This document shows, piece after piece, positions 36,301 through 47,453 of a stretch of DNA of 64,000 nt. A program made the translations under genes and the position numbers. The DNA is taken from assembly GCA_963969595.1 (NCBI GenBank), contig OZ018411.1:9798501-9862500 (forward strand). The letters are read 5' to 3'. Every line of letters begins with the position of its first letter. The first letter of the stretch is position 1. The notes beneath the pieces were generated by a model. That model was given only the letters and a program-made list of their open reading frames with translations, had not been told where the DNA came from and searched no databases. The stretch is from Neckera pumila (Eukaryota; Streptophyta; Bryopsida; Hypnales; Neckeraceae).

Positions 36301-36561
36301 AATTAACGACGCATTGAATGTGATTGATTTCTGCAGCTGGCGATACGATTGCCATCAGGAGAACGTAAAGAACGAAGGTTTAACAATACGACGACTGTGC
36401 AGATGTTGTATGATTACATAGAGTCATTAGATGCCGTGGGATCTGAGGATTTCCTCCTAGTTTCGAATTTTCCTCTTGTGGAGTATGGTCCTGACAAGTT
36501 AGAACTAACTCTGAAAGATGCCGGGCTTCACCCCCGCAGCAGTCTATTTGTTCAGACATAA
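33341..36561 (+). CDS. PUX10: PUX10/FAF2-like UBA-UAS-UBX protein, 4 exons
   Basis: Exons are 33341-33917, 34693-35129, 35597-35971 and 36337-36561, with GT-AG borders and joining phases, giving 537 codons. The start is the first in-frame ATG, just before MADNDMDKQK. A UBA-like domain lies at residues 8-46 (FQEITGVKDESL), followed by a low-complexity linker with alternating Ser-Ala (134-147) and a hydrophobic segment at 159-190 able to form the membrane hairpin that places this family on lipid droplets and ER. The UAS thioredoxin-like domain spans about 225-345 (FLRAYERRYGDYHPEF). A charged coiled coil lies at about 345-450, and the UBX domain at 464-537 (IRLPSGERKERRF to LHPRSSLFVQT). The family recruits CDC48/p97 to ubiquitinated proteins for extraction, for example oleosins from lipid droplets. 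The UBX loop that normally reads FPR is F508-P509-L510 here, which may weaken CDC48 binding. A partial duplicate lies at 26114-27880. Confidence 0.95.
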
Positions 36562-36918
36562 GGTTCTTAGTTTATTAGACTGTTCCTCCTGCATACATGA
36601 CTTCAACTTATTACTAAAACACATGGCTTTCAGGAAAGGTTAGTGCAGGGGTTGTTACTTGAGTTGACCGACTTGTATATTGGAACCAGGACAAACCCTG
36701 TTCAATTTATTTATAGATTTTCCTGATGTTTTTGTGTAAATCTTGTATCGCATTTAACCCTGAAACGAAACGCTACCGAGGACGCAAAACTTAATGGAAA
36801 TTTAAAAAAATCGTTTTTTCATCCATTTTGTTTTGAAGTTCATTGAGTATATTTTCAGTGAATAGTATTGCAAATTCCCTCGTTATGGTATCATTGACTT
36901 CTCTAATAAAGAAGATGC
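36562..36918. other. 3' flank of PUX10-like gene
   Basis: Presumably holds the 3' untranslated region. No clear polyadenylation signal can be assigned. Confidence 0.4.
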
Positions 36919-38191
36919 TTAACCCTTAGATGACATCGTGGCCATTTTTTGGTTGATGAATGACAAAGAATCTCTCTATCTATGTCATAAGTTCAATTGT
37001 TCATCCTTGGAATTATGTGCAAAAATGAGAGATCTTGTAGAGTAGTTTAACCTCCAATGAGTACTTTTTTTTTTTTAAAGTAGACAGATGTCACATAGTA
37101 TCAAAAGGGATAATTTTATATAGTTACCAGCCAGCATTTAAGGATTTTAAGGGCTCATCAATGCAATTGTTCATCCTTAGAATTTATTGTTCATCTTTGG
37201 AATTTTTTGCAAGAAGGGGAGATCTAGCATTTAAGAATTAATCAGTGCAATTGTTCATCCTTGGAATTTTATTGTTCATCTTTGGAATCTTGTGCAAAAA
37301 AGGGAGATCTAGCATTTAATAAGGATTGATCATTGCAATAATTCATCCTTGGAATTTTATTGTTCATAGTTTAATTAGTGCAATTATTCATCCTTAAAAA
37401 TTTATAATTCATCTTTGGAATTTTGTACAAAAAGGGAAAATCTAACATTTAATTCGTGCAATTATTCATCATTGGATTTTTTATTTTTCATCTTTGGCAT
37501 TTTGTGCAAAAAGGAAGATCTTTTAGAGTAGTTTGATCTCCAATGAATATTTTTGGGATTTTAAAACTAGATGATGTTACGCAGTACCAAAAGGGATGAT
37601 TTACACAGTCACCAATCTAGCATTTATGGATTTATCCACAAATCCTCCTTGTAGTGTATTTTGGCCATTTCTTGCCATTTTCTCTTGATGTGAATTTTAG
37701 CCATAAAAAATGATATTTTTTGAATTTTAGTCCAACTAATGTAATCACAAAGCTTATCAATTGTAAATTCTACTCAAATTGCAAACTTTGAAAAATTTGT
37801 AAATTTTAGTTTTTTTATAACAATATGGATTTTGGATTGATAATTATGGTTTGTTAATTTTCTAATTTTAGAATAACATCATAAATTTGGTTTGTACCAT
37901 GATGTTATCCACTATAATATACATCTATGGTGAAAATTTCAGATTTTACAAGTCAATATTTTGTGTTTGATATGAATTTTCTTCAAATTTAGAAAAGAAG
38001 TTTATAATAATTTCAAATTTTTTCCTAAAAATATTGAAATTTTTTTCCAACATATAGCAGGCATAGGATTTCATCTTTGAAAAATAAATATAATTTTTTT
38101 TAGTGATATCTAATTGTAAAATGGAAGAAAATAAAGTGATGGAAAGTAAGGCTTGAAATTAGTGGTCATGGGCCCATCTTTCAAGGGTTAA
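36919..38191. mobile_element. Short TTAACCC family element, expanded copy 3
   Basis: Starts TTAACCCTTAGATGACATCG and ends CATCTTTCAAGGGTTAA. The left part carries the family landmarks ATGACAAAGAATCTCTCTA, GAGTAGTTTAACCTCCAATG and CACATAGTATCAAAAGGGA. It is far longer than the usual 220-230 bases because of internal tandem repeats (37150-37520) and extra AT-rich sequence. Non-coding. Confidence 0.6.
37150..37520. repeat. Tandem repeat of about 70-95 bp inside a MITE
   Basis: About five imperfect units, each with GTGCAATTGTTCATCCTTGG, then TTCATCTTTGGAATTTTG and a GGGAGATCTAGCATTTAA-like tail. The units derive from the landmark sequence of the host element itself. Confidence 0.7.
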
Positions 38192-40388
38192 CTTTAGAAG
38201 GATGTTGAGGCCAAAAAGCGATTGATGGATGACTTTCAAAATTACTATAGAAATGAAGAATGCACCTAGTGGTCCATAAATCAAATCATTTTTGGCAAAG
38301 TACCTTGGTGATAGGTCTTATTGTTACATAGTTAAAGGAAAATCAATACTTTGTGCATATTTATTATTGTATGATTGTAGTAGTTCCTAACACAATTTAG
38401 CAATGAATTTAAGGGTCTCTTTGACTCAAAGCATCCACAATTGATTACTTAGTAATGGAGCACATTAGGTTGGCCCCTTCGCAAGGGATGTGGTTGTGAA
38501 GGTAGCAATATCGAAAAGAGACATGCTCAATTTTTTGGCTTTCTTTTAATAGTATTTTTTCAATGAAAAATGAATTGGATTTATGTGATGAAGAAGTGAA
38601 CCTAGTCTTCTCCAATTTTTTTTAATTCACCGTGGATTTGACGATTAGTTAAAACAACAAATGAGAAATTAGTTAAACAATTACAACTTTTATTTTTTCA
38701 ATCATATCAATTTTCATTGCTAACCCCAACAATTCTATTTTTATTAGAACCACTCTACAAAACTAACTATCATTTCTAGTGCGAAGAGAAAAATAAAAAC
38801 TTATTATATTTGTTGTATATCCAAAGTATAGGGTCTTGCACTAAACTAGTATGAAATGTGTGGAAGAAATTCAAAACCTTTGCTATGTAGATTTCAAGAC
38901 ATTGATGTTTAATATCTAAATATCCAAGGTCTTTAATGAAGTTCTTAGAATTTGCTTTAAATTGAACAGAAAATTATCATTTAAGTAAGTTTTATCAATT
39001 TTTTTTGAATTGTAACCCAAAAAATTTAAACTAGACATGTTAGAAATTACATAGGAAAATAAAACACAACAGTATCACTTATGGATTGAATAATTATAAT
39101 CTTTGATTAGGAGGGTGTTAAAATTGTGAAAGTCATTTAGTGAAGTCTTTCAATCTCTTTTCCATATGACGAATCTAAAAAACTAGTCACCAAAAAAACG
39201 AAGCGAAAGGATATAATATGCTTAATCCAAATCAATTTATAGATTCTCAAAATCTACTCTAAAATATTTTAAATGAATTTCTAATGTGATTTTTCCTTCA
39301 AGATCTAGTGTATTTGAGGCTCATTTCTAAGAGCCCTTTACATTAGAAAATCAAGTTCTGCAATGCACATCCTTAAATAAAATCATAAATAGAAAAATCA
39401 TAATCATTCATTTTCAAAATTGAATTTTGATGCTAAAACTAGACTTCAAAAAGAAAATTTCAAAAACATAAAACACTACAAATAATAATTTCATAAGGTT
39501 TAGTATAACTTCAAAGATTTGTTGACACCAAAATTTTGTGCCTCAGGCATTTAGAGATTGAAGTGAGAAGGCTGTGAATTCAATTAATAATTTATTTTTA
39601 CTATAGATTTTCAATTTCCATTATTTTATGTTGAAGAATTGAGTTGAGAATTTAGAATAAATATTCAAAAAAGAAATTTGATTTTCATTCTTCAAAAATT
39701 CATTAACTAAAAGTAAAAGTAGATACAACATGGAAAGTAAAATTTAATCACCAACAGCTCTAAAATGGAATTGAAACATGCCAATCCTAACAATGAGTTT
39801 GTTCAAGCAAGAAATTTATAAGGTATGATCTTTTCACATCTTAAAATTGTAAAAAATGAGTTAAAAATGATGTCCTATTTTTTCAAAAAGATGTTTGGAT
39901 TGCCAATAAAATAAGAAATTTTACAACTCACATCATTAATCAAAATGGTATAAATCAAAGCTTTTCATATACATAAAAAATTTTAAATCTCTTACTTCAA
40001 ATTTTTCTGTTTTTTTGTTGCATAACATCTGCTTCTGGTCATCAATAAATATAATTATTATATTCCCCAAAGCTAATTTGTTTTTCTATCCTATCTAATT
40101 GTGCTGGTCTATTTTGCTAAAAAAATATATTGTATTGCCAATAGTTTGATAAATAATAAAAATTATTTCATTTTTGAATTATTTGAATCCATAATTAACT
40201 TAATAACATTACACACTTATTGGTTTAACTGAATGAATCCATAAAGTATCAAAATTTTAAATTTTTATATTGAATCTTTTAATCCTTTTGAATTATTTTT
40301 TAATATTATATTTTACAGAAATCCAGTACTTGGACTTTAAAAGGCATCTCTTTTGGAAATTTTGATGAATTAATCAATATTTATTAGT
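38192..40388. other. AT-rich stretch with decayed TTAA-flanked element
   Basis: About 38820-40010 keeps family phrases (GGGTCTTGCACTAAACTAGT, ATGTGTGGAAGAAATT, AAAGTAAAAGTAGATACAAC, AAAAAGATGTTTGGATTGCC) of the TTAA-flanked elements without intact ends. No gene was recognised. Confidence 0.5.
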
Positions 40389-40676
40389 ATTAGATGAGAT
40401 TCGGGGGGTCTTAGAAGGCTCCGAGTTCCCTTGCGTTCTGCTACGTTTCCAGATTGTGAGAATGCAGCTGCAGTAGCTGGCTGACGTGGCATAATGACTA
40501 CCACGTCATTTTTTGCAAAAAATAAAAAAGATTTTTTTTGTTTAAAATGATATTTTGATATATTTTTTTTTTTTTGAAAAAAAGATTCTAACATGCCCGT
40601 GTCGGAATTCACTGAATCTGGCCAGATCGGGGAACGGGCCTGAAACGGCCCTCCAAGACCCCCGAATCTCATCTAA
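40389..40676. mobile_element. CATTAGA-family element with 22-bp ends
   Basis: Left end ATTAGATGAGATTCGGGGGG, with the right end its inverse (CCCCCGAATCTCATCTAAT), 288 bases. The internal hairpin pairs GCTGACGTGGCATAATG with CTACCACGTCA, seen also in the relatives at 58844, 60503 and 62456. Non-coding. Confidence 0.8.
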
Positions 40677-42069
40677 TGTATTTTGTTCTTCACAAAGAAA
40701 ATTTGCTTATTTAGAGTGTATAGATATTCTACAAAGTAGATTCAAGTTTTGATTTCTGTGATACTTTTCAGCCCAAGTATGTGTATCATTCTAAAATATA
40801 CAAATTAGATTTCATGTTTCTTAGAAATTTTCTACATTCAGGATTTTAGGAATTAATGTTTAGAACGACCTCGAGATTCTCTTTGCCATAAAAATGAGTT
40901 TTTTGGGATTTTGTCGTTTGTCAAATACTATAAATAGTAAATTTTTCAACAAACAATATATTGGCACAATAAATGATAAAGACTTCTTTGTGCTTTTGCA
41001 CAATGAAAGACTTGCAAAGTTGCGATCACTATATTGAGTTGGATGAATGAAGTGAACAAGTGAACTACCCACTAAACTAGTGATTGGCTGATTGCTTATC
41101 TGAATAGACAAATTATTGTCGCAGCAGTAGAAATGCTCTCAAATATAGAGGGGAATAAAACACAAAACCATTTAAATCCAATTTTAATCCTAAAAAGACA
41201 CATGTCATCAAGGTACTTTGTCCAAATTGATGGTTGATTGCAAGAAAGATCGGTACTAAAACATTGTCACAAAAGCAATGCAAAAGCTTCCTTTTGCAAT
41301 TACTTTTGAAGCATGACTCGCATGAACTTGAAATTTTTATTGGAGATTCTTCTTATAAATTTAATCATATTTCATATTTTTCAAAGATTTTCAAAAATCA
41401 TTTTATAATTAAAAATCATTTTATACTTAAAAATCATATAAACTAATATGTCATGTTTTGAGTTTTAGGGTTTTTTACTACATTATAAGGAGTTCCCAAA
41501 TTTAATGATATAGAGCTGAAATTTCTATAGTCTATTCCCATAGTAGGAAGTATGTTTCTACCAAGGGGCATTAAAAAATATTTTATTTCATATCCTCTAT
41601 GTCCATGCATAGAGGGCTCCCTTGCGCGTGCAATTCTGAGCATTGAAGATGGTTTCAACATTATTTTTTTGGTGAAATCTCATTATCATGAAGTCAATCC
41701 AAATGGCATTTTTAAGATTTTTTAAAAATTATTTTCCTATTTTTTACAAATTAAAACGTCAAAGTATGGATTTTCTTTAAAATTTCAGCTCATCTTTTTT
41801 GTGAATAACTTTTGACCTAGATTTTTTTTAGGTCTAAAATTTTGGCGATATGCTATTTTTAATATCATACTAATTATCCATATTTCATTTTATTTTTAAA
41901 AATTTGTATGCGAAAGCTCATAATACTGGGATTACTAGCAAAAGTAAAACAAAAACAGAAGGTCATTTTTGCAATGACCCTGATTCAATTTATAGACCTA
42001 TAGGTGCATTCTTCATTTCTATTTGTCATTCATTTTTTTGTCTTCAAGATCCTTGCAACCTTGCAGGGT
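40677..42069. other. AT-rich spacer, no gene seen
   Basis: Near 41360-41440 the phrase AAAAATCATTTTATA is tandemly repeated. No supported gene. Confidence 0.4.
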
Positions 42070-42300
42070 TAATCTTGTAATGATGCGATGGCCTAAAACC
42101 AGCTAACGGATGATGTCCAGAAAATCCTTCTGTGTAAGATAGATTATAGAAGTGCAAGATGTTCATCTTTGAAGTTTTATTTGAAAAGGGAAAGTCTTGC
42201 ATAATAGTTTGCCTTCCAATGAGTTTTTTTAAAATTTAAAGCAAGTGATTCACACTGTACCCCAAAAGATAATTTCCACAATGACCAACCGTTGAGCCAG
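42070..42300. mobile_element. Short TTAACCC family MITE, copy 4 (right end lost)
   Basis: Starts TTAATCTTGTAATGATGCG and includes GGATGATGTCCAGAAAATCC, AATAGTTTGCCTTCCAATGAG, GTGATTCACACTGTACC and CACAATGACCAACC. The closing TTAA is not present. Confidence 0.6.
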
Positions 42301-43730
42301 GTGTTCCAAGGTCATGATGTATCTTCAAGAGTGGAGAAAAAAAATCTCACCCCCACCTCTATTGAACTACAATACCATTTCTACCTCACTACCTCAGAGA
42401 TTGGCCTCAGTTCTTCAACCAATTTACATGTGAGCCCAATGGGCAGAAAAAGCAACTAAAAGACAAGAACAATTCCACCAATGATTGGTAGGTGTGGAAG
42501 GTGGAGAGTGAGTTCCACCAATATCAATATCAAATACATTATAGAAAGAACATAAAAGTGCTTTCTATATTTAGGTATTGTTGACTGCACCCCACCCATC
42601 GATACATGTAAGCTGGCCCTAAATCCCATCTCTCATTATCTAGAGTAAATCCTACCCAAGTACCTTTTCATCTCCTCTGTGAATGTACCCCCAAGTGGGA
42701 GAAAATCCAATCAGCCGCCTGCAGCGGTGACTCCGACCTATCGAAACTCCAGAACTGGTGCCTTATCGACAAGCTAGGAGAACCGACTGATTCGCAGGCA
42801 AGCTCGATCAACTTGTACCCAGTCCGAGACTTGGTCAAATTTCCACGAGCCCTCGATGTAACTTTGCAGGACAGAAATTCACAATTTTCTTCATCTAGCT
42901 AGATCACCGCCTAATTAAGCGTAAAAATGCATGCAGCAAAGGCCAAAGCCTCGAGTAAGCCTCGGGTTGCGTGCAGGACGGACCCTCAGATCGATTCCGT
43001 GCACAAGTGCATGCACAACTGGGCTCATGGCCCATTGATACCGCTTCAGTTGAGAACTCCTTATACTCTATTAATAAGCACGCCATTGTCGACTTGAGAA
43101 CTCCATTATGAATTTATGATGTTTTCGATCTGCACCTCGAACGTATAATTAATCGAGACACTTGCAGTCTTGTCTGAATCCAATCCGAATCCAAATAGTG
43201 TACGTTTCGAACCCCGTCCCCCCGCCAGTGAGCGTGCAGCGGTGATGAGTTTCACATCGGAATAGTCAGCAACCGCAGAAATGGATTCACCCCTGTTGTG
43301 GCAAATCCACCTAATGCGGACCTTGGAATTCACAGTGCAAGTGGGGAGGCCCGAGTTGAGAGAACCACTTGTCTAGATGCACGAGATTCGAAGCGACCAG
43401 GGGTGATGCACTAATATATACTACGGAGTATTATTCTAGCAACACTAACTCAAAAGTGCATGGTATGAAGTGATAGTATTATTCTAGCCACACGAAAAAG
43501 TGCACCGTTGTCGTCTATGCCGTCAAATTGCGGGCAAGAACATGCCGGGTCGCGCGGTCGGGCGTACATTCGATCCAGAGCCTGCATCTCAACACGTGGT
43601 TTCAGTCATTACAGGAAATCGCAGACCTCAAGTAGGTTCCGTTTCCATGGGGAGCTGGATCTGGAGGCCCTATGGCAGGGTTTTGCAAATTTCAGAAATC
43701 TTTGTGAAGTGAACAGCCCAGGAAAAAAGG
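42301..43730. other. GC-balanced spacer, no gene recognised
   Basis: Base composition is near even, unlike its surroundings, and the stretch seems free of the repeat families. Frames at 42904-43086, 43106-43333 and 43508-43780 have no recognisable motif. It could be the remnant of a gene neighbourhood or a gene whose exons I cannot join. Confidence 0.4.
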
Positions 43731-44064
43731 CATTAGAGGAAATTTCAGGCCTCCGAAGGGCTGCTCCACAGCCCTCCTAGGTACCCTGAAATTTGTTTTT
43801 TTTTTGCTGAAAAACTCATTTTTTCCCTATTTTTTCCCTATTGAAACTGCAACAGCAGTGGCGTAGGAACCAAAAATTCCGAATAAAAAATTATTATTAT
43901 TATTATTTTTAATCTTAAAAAAAATTATTAAAAAAAAAAAAAAAAAAAAAAATTGCAAAAGCTAACTCATCGCAGCAGTCAACTTGGTGTGACAGACCAA
44001 GCTTTTAATAGCTTGGTTTGTCACATTCTAGCAGCCCTCTAGAGGGTTCAGTTTTTCGCTAATG
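43731..44064. mobile_element. CATTAGA-family element, subgroup A, copy 1
   Basis: Starts CATTAGAGGAAATTTCAGGC and ends CTCTAGAGGGTTCAG...CGCTAATG. Shares CAGTGGCGTAGGAACC and an A/T-run centre with the copies at 44600 and 55722. An internal hairpin pairs TGTGACAGACCAAGCT with AGCTTGGTTTGTCACA (about 43990-44027). Contains a run of more than 20 A near 43930. Confidence 0.75.
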
Positions 44065-44599
44065 GATCTAGCCAAATGTCTAGAACCTCCAGCGCTATTT
44101 GCACCTTTTACAACGCTAGAGGCCTGGAGATCCAATTCTAGACCCCCCTCCAGGCCCCATAGAAACGCGCTTTAAGGCTTCTTTCCATGTGAGTCGGGTG
44201 CGGTGGACCTCACCGATTATTGGTGAGATGGGAGGCCCAGTTTTTCTGCACTACAGATCCTCGATCATCGTTGAGGTCCACCGGCCCCTGACTCATATGG
44301 AAGGAGGCCCTAAGCCGCTCTAGAGCAGCTAAAAGGATCTCACAATAACATTTAAATTTACTAAAGGATTGCTTTTTCTCTTATAGTTGTTCACCTTGCA
44401 TCGCAATATTGGATGTGCTAGTGGTTCAATATCTGAGTACAAAGCATTTAATAATTAGGGTTTAGGTATAATAATGCACTTTAACCTTGATTATTGCATG
44501 CCTTGCATTTTGACTGAGTTTTGGCAAAAAAATCAAATACTGACATTACTCCAATTACATCTACCATCAAGAGTTTTTTTAATAGCAATGTGATAGTCA
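44065..44599. other. Spacer with inverted GC-rich patches
   Basis: ATGTGAGTCGGGTGCGGTGG near 44188 and CCACCGGCCCCTGACTCATA near 44278 form inverted repeats around about 44245. AGGCTTCTTTCC pairs with GGAAGGAGGCC just outside them. This is probably another small element with ends near 44140 and 44335. No gene. Confidence 0.45.
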
Positions 44600-44977
44600 C
44601 ACTAGAGAAAAATCCAGCCCTCCGGAGGGCTGCTCCATGGACCCCTTTAGAACCTTGAACTTTAGTTTTAAAGGGCTGAAAAAAATACTTTTTCTCCTCT
44701 TTCCGCGAAGCAGTTTCTGCTGTGACAGTGGCGCAACAACCGAAATTTGCGAATAAAAAAATAATATATATATTTTAAATCTTAAGAAAATATTTTAAAA
44801 AAAATTAAAAAAAAAATTAAAAAAATCTACGAAATTTGATTGTTCTAGTGAGCAGTCATACACTCTAACTGCTTACCAAGGGCACTTTTTCAAATTGACA
44901 GGCCATGCATGAAATAGCATGGCATGTGGCATGTCAACTTGGAACGGCCCTCCTATGGGCTGAAATTTTCTCTAATG
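44600..44977. mobile_element. CATTAGA-family element, subgroup A, copy 2
   Basis: Starts CACTAGAGAAAAATCCAGCC and ends GGGCTGAAATTTTCTCTAATG. The sub-terminal CCTCCGGAGGGCTGCTCC, the GACAGTGGCGCAACAACC block and an internal GGCATG hairpin match copies 1 and 3. Non-coding. Confidence 0.75.
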
Positions 44978-45223
44978 TCATTCATTGACAATTGGTGAAA
45001 ATGAAGGGTGAAGAGGTTGTTTATATAAAAAAACTAATTGTCCATGGTGAATCCTCAAAGAATATGGGATATTTTAAAGAGAAATCATTCATTGTTTGAA
45101 TTCAGGAATCATGTTCAAAGTTGAATTTCAGAATTCATTTAGACATAGTAGAATTATTATTTTTTTAAATCTTTAAACTAAAAAAATGTGGAGAATCAAT
45201 CTAGTTTTCATCTCCAAAAAATC

Positions 45224-45574
45224 AATACCTTAAATGAGGCTGTTTATTTGTTTGTTTTGTTTTGTTTTGTTTGTAGCATGGACAACTTCCTGACCGTGCG
45301 TCCCCCAGCCACGTGCTTGGTACCGTCGGAAAGTTCTCGCCGAGGAGGGGTGCACCGGCTTGGTTTCATGGCGTTTGGAGTGGTGGTGTAAAAGTTATTG
45401 AATTTCAAAGTATTTATTGATTAAAATTAGAAAATTACTTTTACTTTGATTTTGGTGGCGTTCTTGGTACTGGGAGTGGAACCGGGAGTAGAACTGGAAG
45501 TAGAATCGGAAGTAGAATCAGGAGTGGAACCGGGAGTAGATGAAAATTGGGCCAACGGCATAGGGTCACACTAG
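45224..45574. other. Foreign insert in foldback arm, exon-like
   Basis: A 351-base block absent from the other foldback copies. It reads as a T-rich intron tail (TTTTG repeats ending GTAG at about 45275), then a GC-rich exon-like part (about 45278-45390; frame MDNFLTVRPPATCLVPSES), AT-rich sequence and a 12-bp tandem repeat. It looks like captured host gene sequence. The source gene is not recognised. Confidence 0.5.
45470..45541. repeat. 12-bp minisatellite, 6 units
   Basis: Six 12-base units of the form (C/T)(C/T)(G/A)G(G/A)AGT(G/A)GA(A/T), starting CTGGGAGTGGAA. The 12-base period keeps one frame open and would encode a Gly/Glu/Val-rich tetrapeptide repeat. Confidence 0.85.
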
Positions 45575-45960
45575 TCCGTTTGAGGTTTAGAGCCTCCAAT
45601 AAAAAGTTATGGACAAAATTCTAAAAAGGCGTTTAAATGTCAAAGAAAATTTCCCTTCCATTCAACCTTTTTTTAGAATTTTGTCCATAACCTTTTATTG
45701 GAGGCTTTTTATTGGAGGCTCTAAAGCTCAAAAGGATTTTTGGAGATGAAAACTAGATTGATTCTCCACATCTTTTTAGTTCAAAAATACTTGGAAAAAA
45801 TTATTCTACTATGCCTAATTGAGGTCTAAAATTCAATTTTGAACGCAGTTTTTGCTTTTCACTTAACTATGAACCATTGTGCTCCTATTAATCCTAATTT
45901 ATATATATCCCACATGGATTGTTGTACCTACTACTATCCCACTTGTATAAATATCTTCCC

Positions 45961-46990
45961 TTTGCAACTTCAAACTTACTAAACTCTTTGGTTACAAAGC
46001 TAATTCAAAATCACTAGTGTTTCTAAATTTTTTGACAATTGGCATCAAAAGCCACTTCATTTTGGTTAGTTTGATTAAATTTGATTAATTATCCTATTAA
46101 TCAGACCTCTACTATAGTCACATTAGTGAGTCCTGACATCCTTTGCAATATTCTCACAATTTGACTACTCATTGTGGCTACATGCCTACTTTCAAGTAAT
46201 AGATTGGTTGGGTGACTATGGAGCGGCCCTCCAAAGGCTTGCAATTTTCTCTAACATAAGTTAGCCTTTAGTTCAAGTCAAAAATTGGACAACTTCTTCT
46301 ACTTTTTGGTTCTCAACTTGTCCAAAGTGTTGGTTGTTCAGATATTGATCTTCAAAAAAACTGGATTGTAGGAAATGTTAATCTCCAAAACATTTGCCAA
46401 TAACAATGAGAATGAGTTCACTGGATGAGTTCATTTCACTTTCAATTACAAAATGCAAGACCTCCATATTGACATTGCAAAACTAAACTAAACTATCTAA
46501 GTGTATAGGTGTGTCTATTTTACATTTTGAAAGGGAGAAACTTGCAATAATCAATCAACACAATTAATGCATCACATTTTTGTATTACACCACTTCATCT
46601 ATGTACTTCTTCAAAAGTAATGGAATAAATTGTAAAATTGGGCATTACAATTCTTGTTTCTGCCTTGAGATTCAAATTACTTTGTAAAGTAGTGATTTGA
46701 AATGATTTTGAGTCAAGAGTCATCTCTTGTGCAAGAAGCCATGCTAGATGGAATTGTAACAAAACCTTTTACTATTTTGTCATGAAAAGATACCACCCAA
46801 TATAGTCAACATTTGAAGAGTAGATTGTCCAAACTTGGTACATTTTAAAATGAATGCAAAAATCTAAACTATATGTGCAATAACTTGAAGCTCATATTTC
46901 AATTTGTAGACATAAAAAACATCTAATCACAATATAAAAGTGTTCAACAATAGTCAACAATTACTTGAATTTTTTTTTAATTATTGAATA
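45961..46990. other. AT-rich spacer, no gene seen
   Basis: One CATTAGA-type end (GGCTTGCAATTTTCTCTAAC at about 46236-46255) has no clear partner. A small hairpin pairs TCACAATATAAAAGTGTTCA near 46927 with TACTTTTATATTGTGA near 46990. Confidence 0.4.
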
Positions 46991-47247
46991 CTTTTATATT
47001 GTGACTAAATATCTTTTTTATTGCCTGATCACCTTGTTTTGAGCTTATTTGGCCATAACTTCCATTCCTGGACTTCAATTGAAAAAAAATTAGATTCCTA
47101 CAAAGCTAATTAATTAGTTTTTTCTATCTTCAGAAAAAGTTTTAAAAAATCATGGCAAAAATGACAAAAATTGAGATTGTACCACTACAGGTACGTGCCC
47201 AAAATCCAATTTGCCTACCAAAGGAACAATGGTTCTTTAGGGATTAA
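46991..47247. mobile_element. TTAA-flanked, piggyBac-like element, L end only
   Basis: Matches the right side of the 20377 copy (GGTACGTGCCCAAAATCC and the closing GGTTCTTTAGGGATTAA). The left part is missing. Its terminal TTAA (47244-47247) also starts the adjacent short MITE. Confidence 0.65.
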
Positions 47248-47453
47248 CCTTATAAGGATGGGCTAGTCTTTGTGGAAATCATCCTTTTTGATACCTTGGG
47301 AATCAATGGCTTAAAAAATGGAAAAGTACACATTGGAAATCAAACTAATGTTGAAGATCTTCCCTTTCACAACAAAATTCCGAGGATGAATAGTTGCATT
47401 TCTATCTTAAAGTAGAGAAAGATTCTTTGTCATCCATCGGTGTCCGCAGTTAA
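47244..47453. mobile_element. Short TTAACCC family MITE, copy 5
   Basis: Starts TTAACCTTATAAGGATGGG, includes GTGGAAATCATCCTTTTTGA and GATTCTTTGTCATCCATCGG, and ends GTCCGCAGTTAA. Orientation as in copy 2. Confidence 0.65.

Larger units (their letters stand above)
45010..45960. mobile_element. Large foldback element, copy 2, interrupted
   Basis: The left arm (about 45010-45223) and right arm (about 45577-45960) carry GAATCAATCTAGTTTTCATC against its inverse, and TTTAGACATAGTAGAA against TTCTACTATGCCTAA. The arms are split at 45224-45574 by unrelated sequence. Near the centre GCCTCCAATAAAAAGTTATG faces its inverse. Confidence 0.75.

Noticed and set aside
37150..37520. CRISPR-like array
   Set aside because: The units are imperfect tandem repeats without unique equal-length spacers, in a eukaryotic repeat element.
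43195..43240. tRNA-like T-arm (TTTCGAACCCC)
   Set aside because: No matching acceptor stem, D-arm or anticodon arm can be placed around it.
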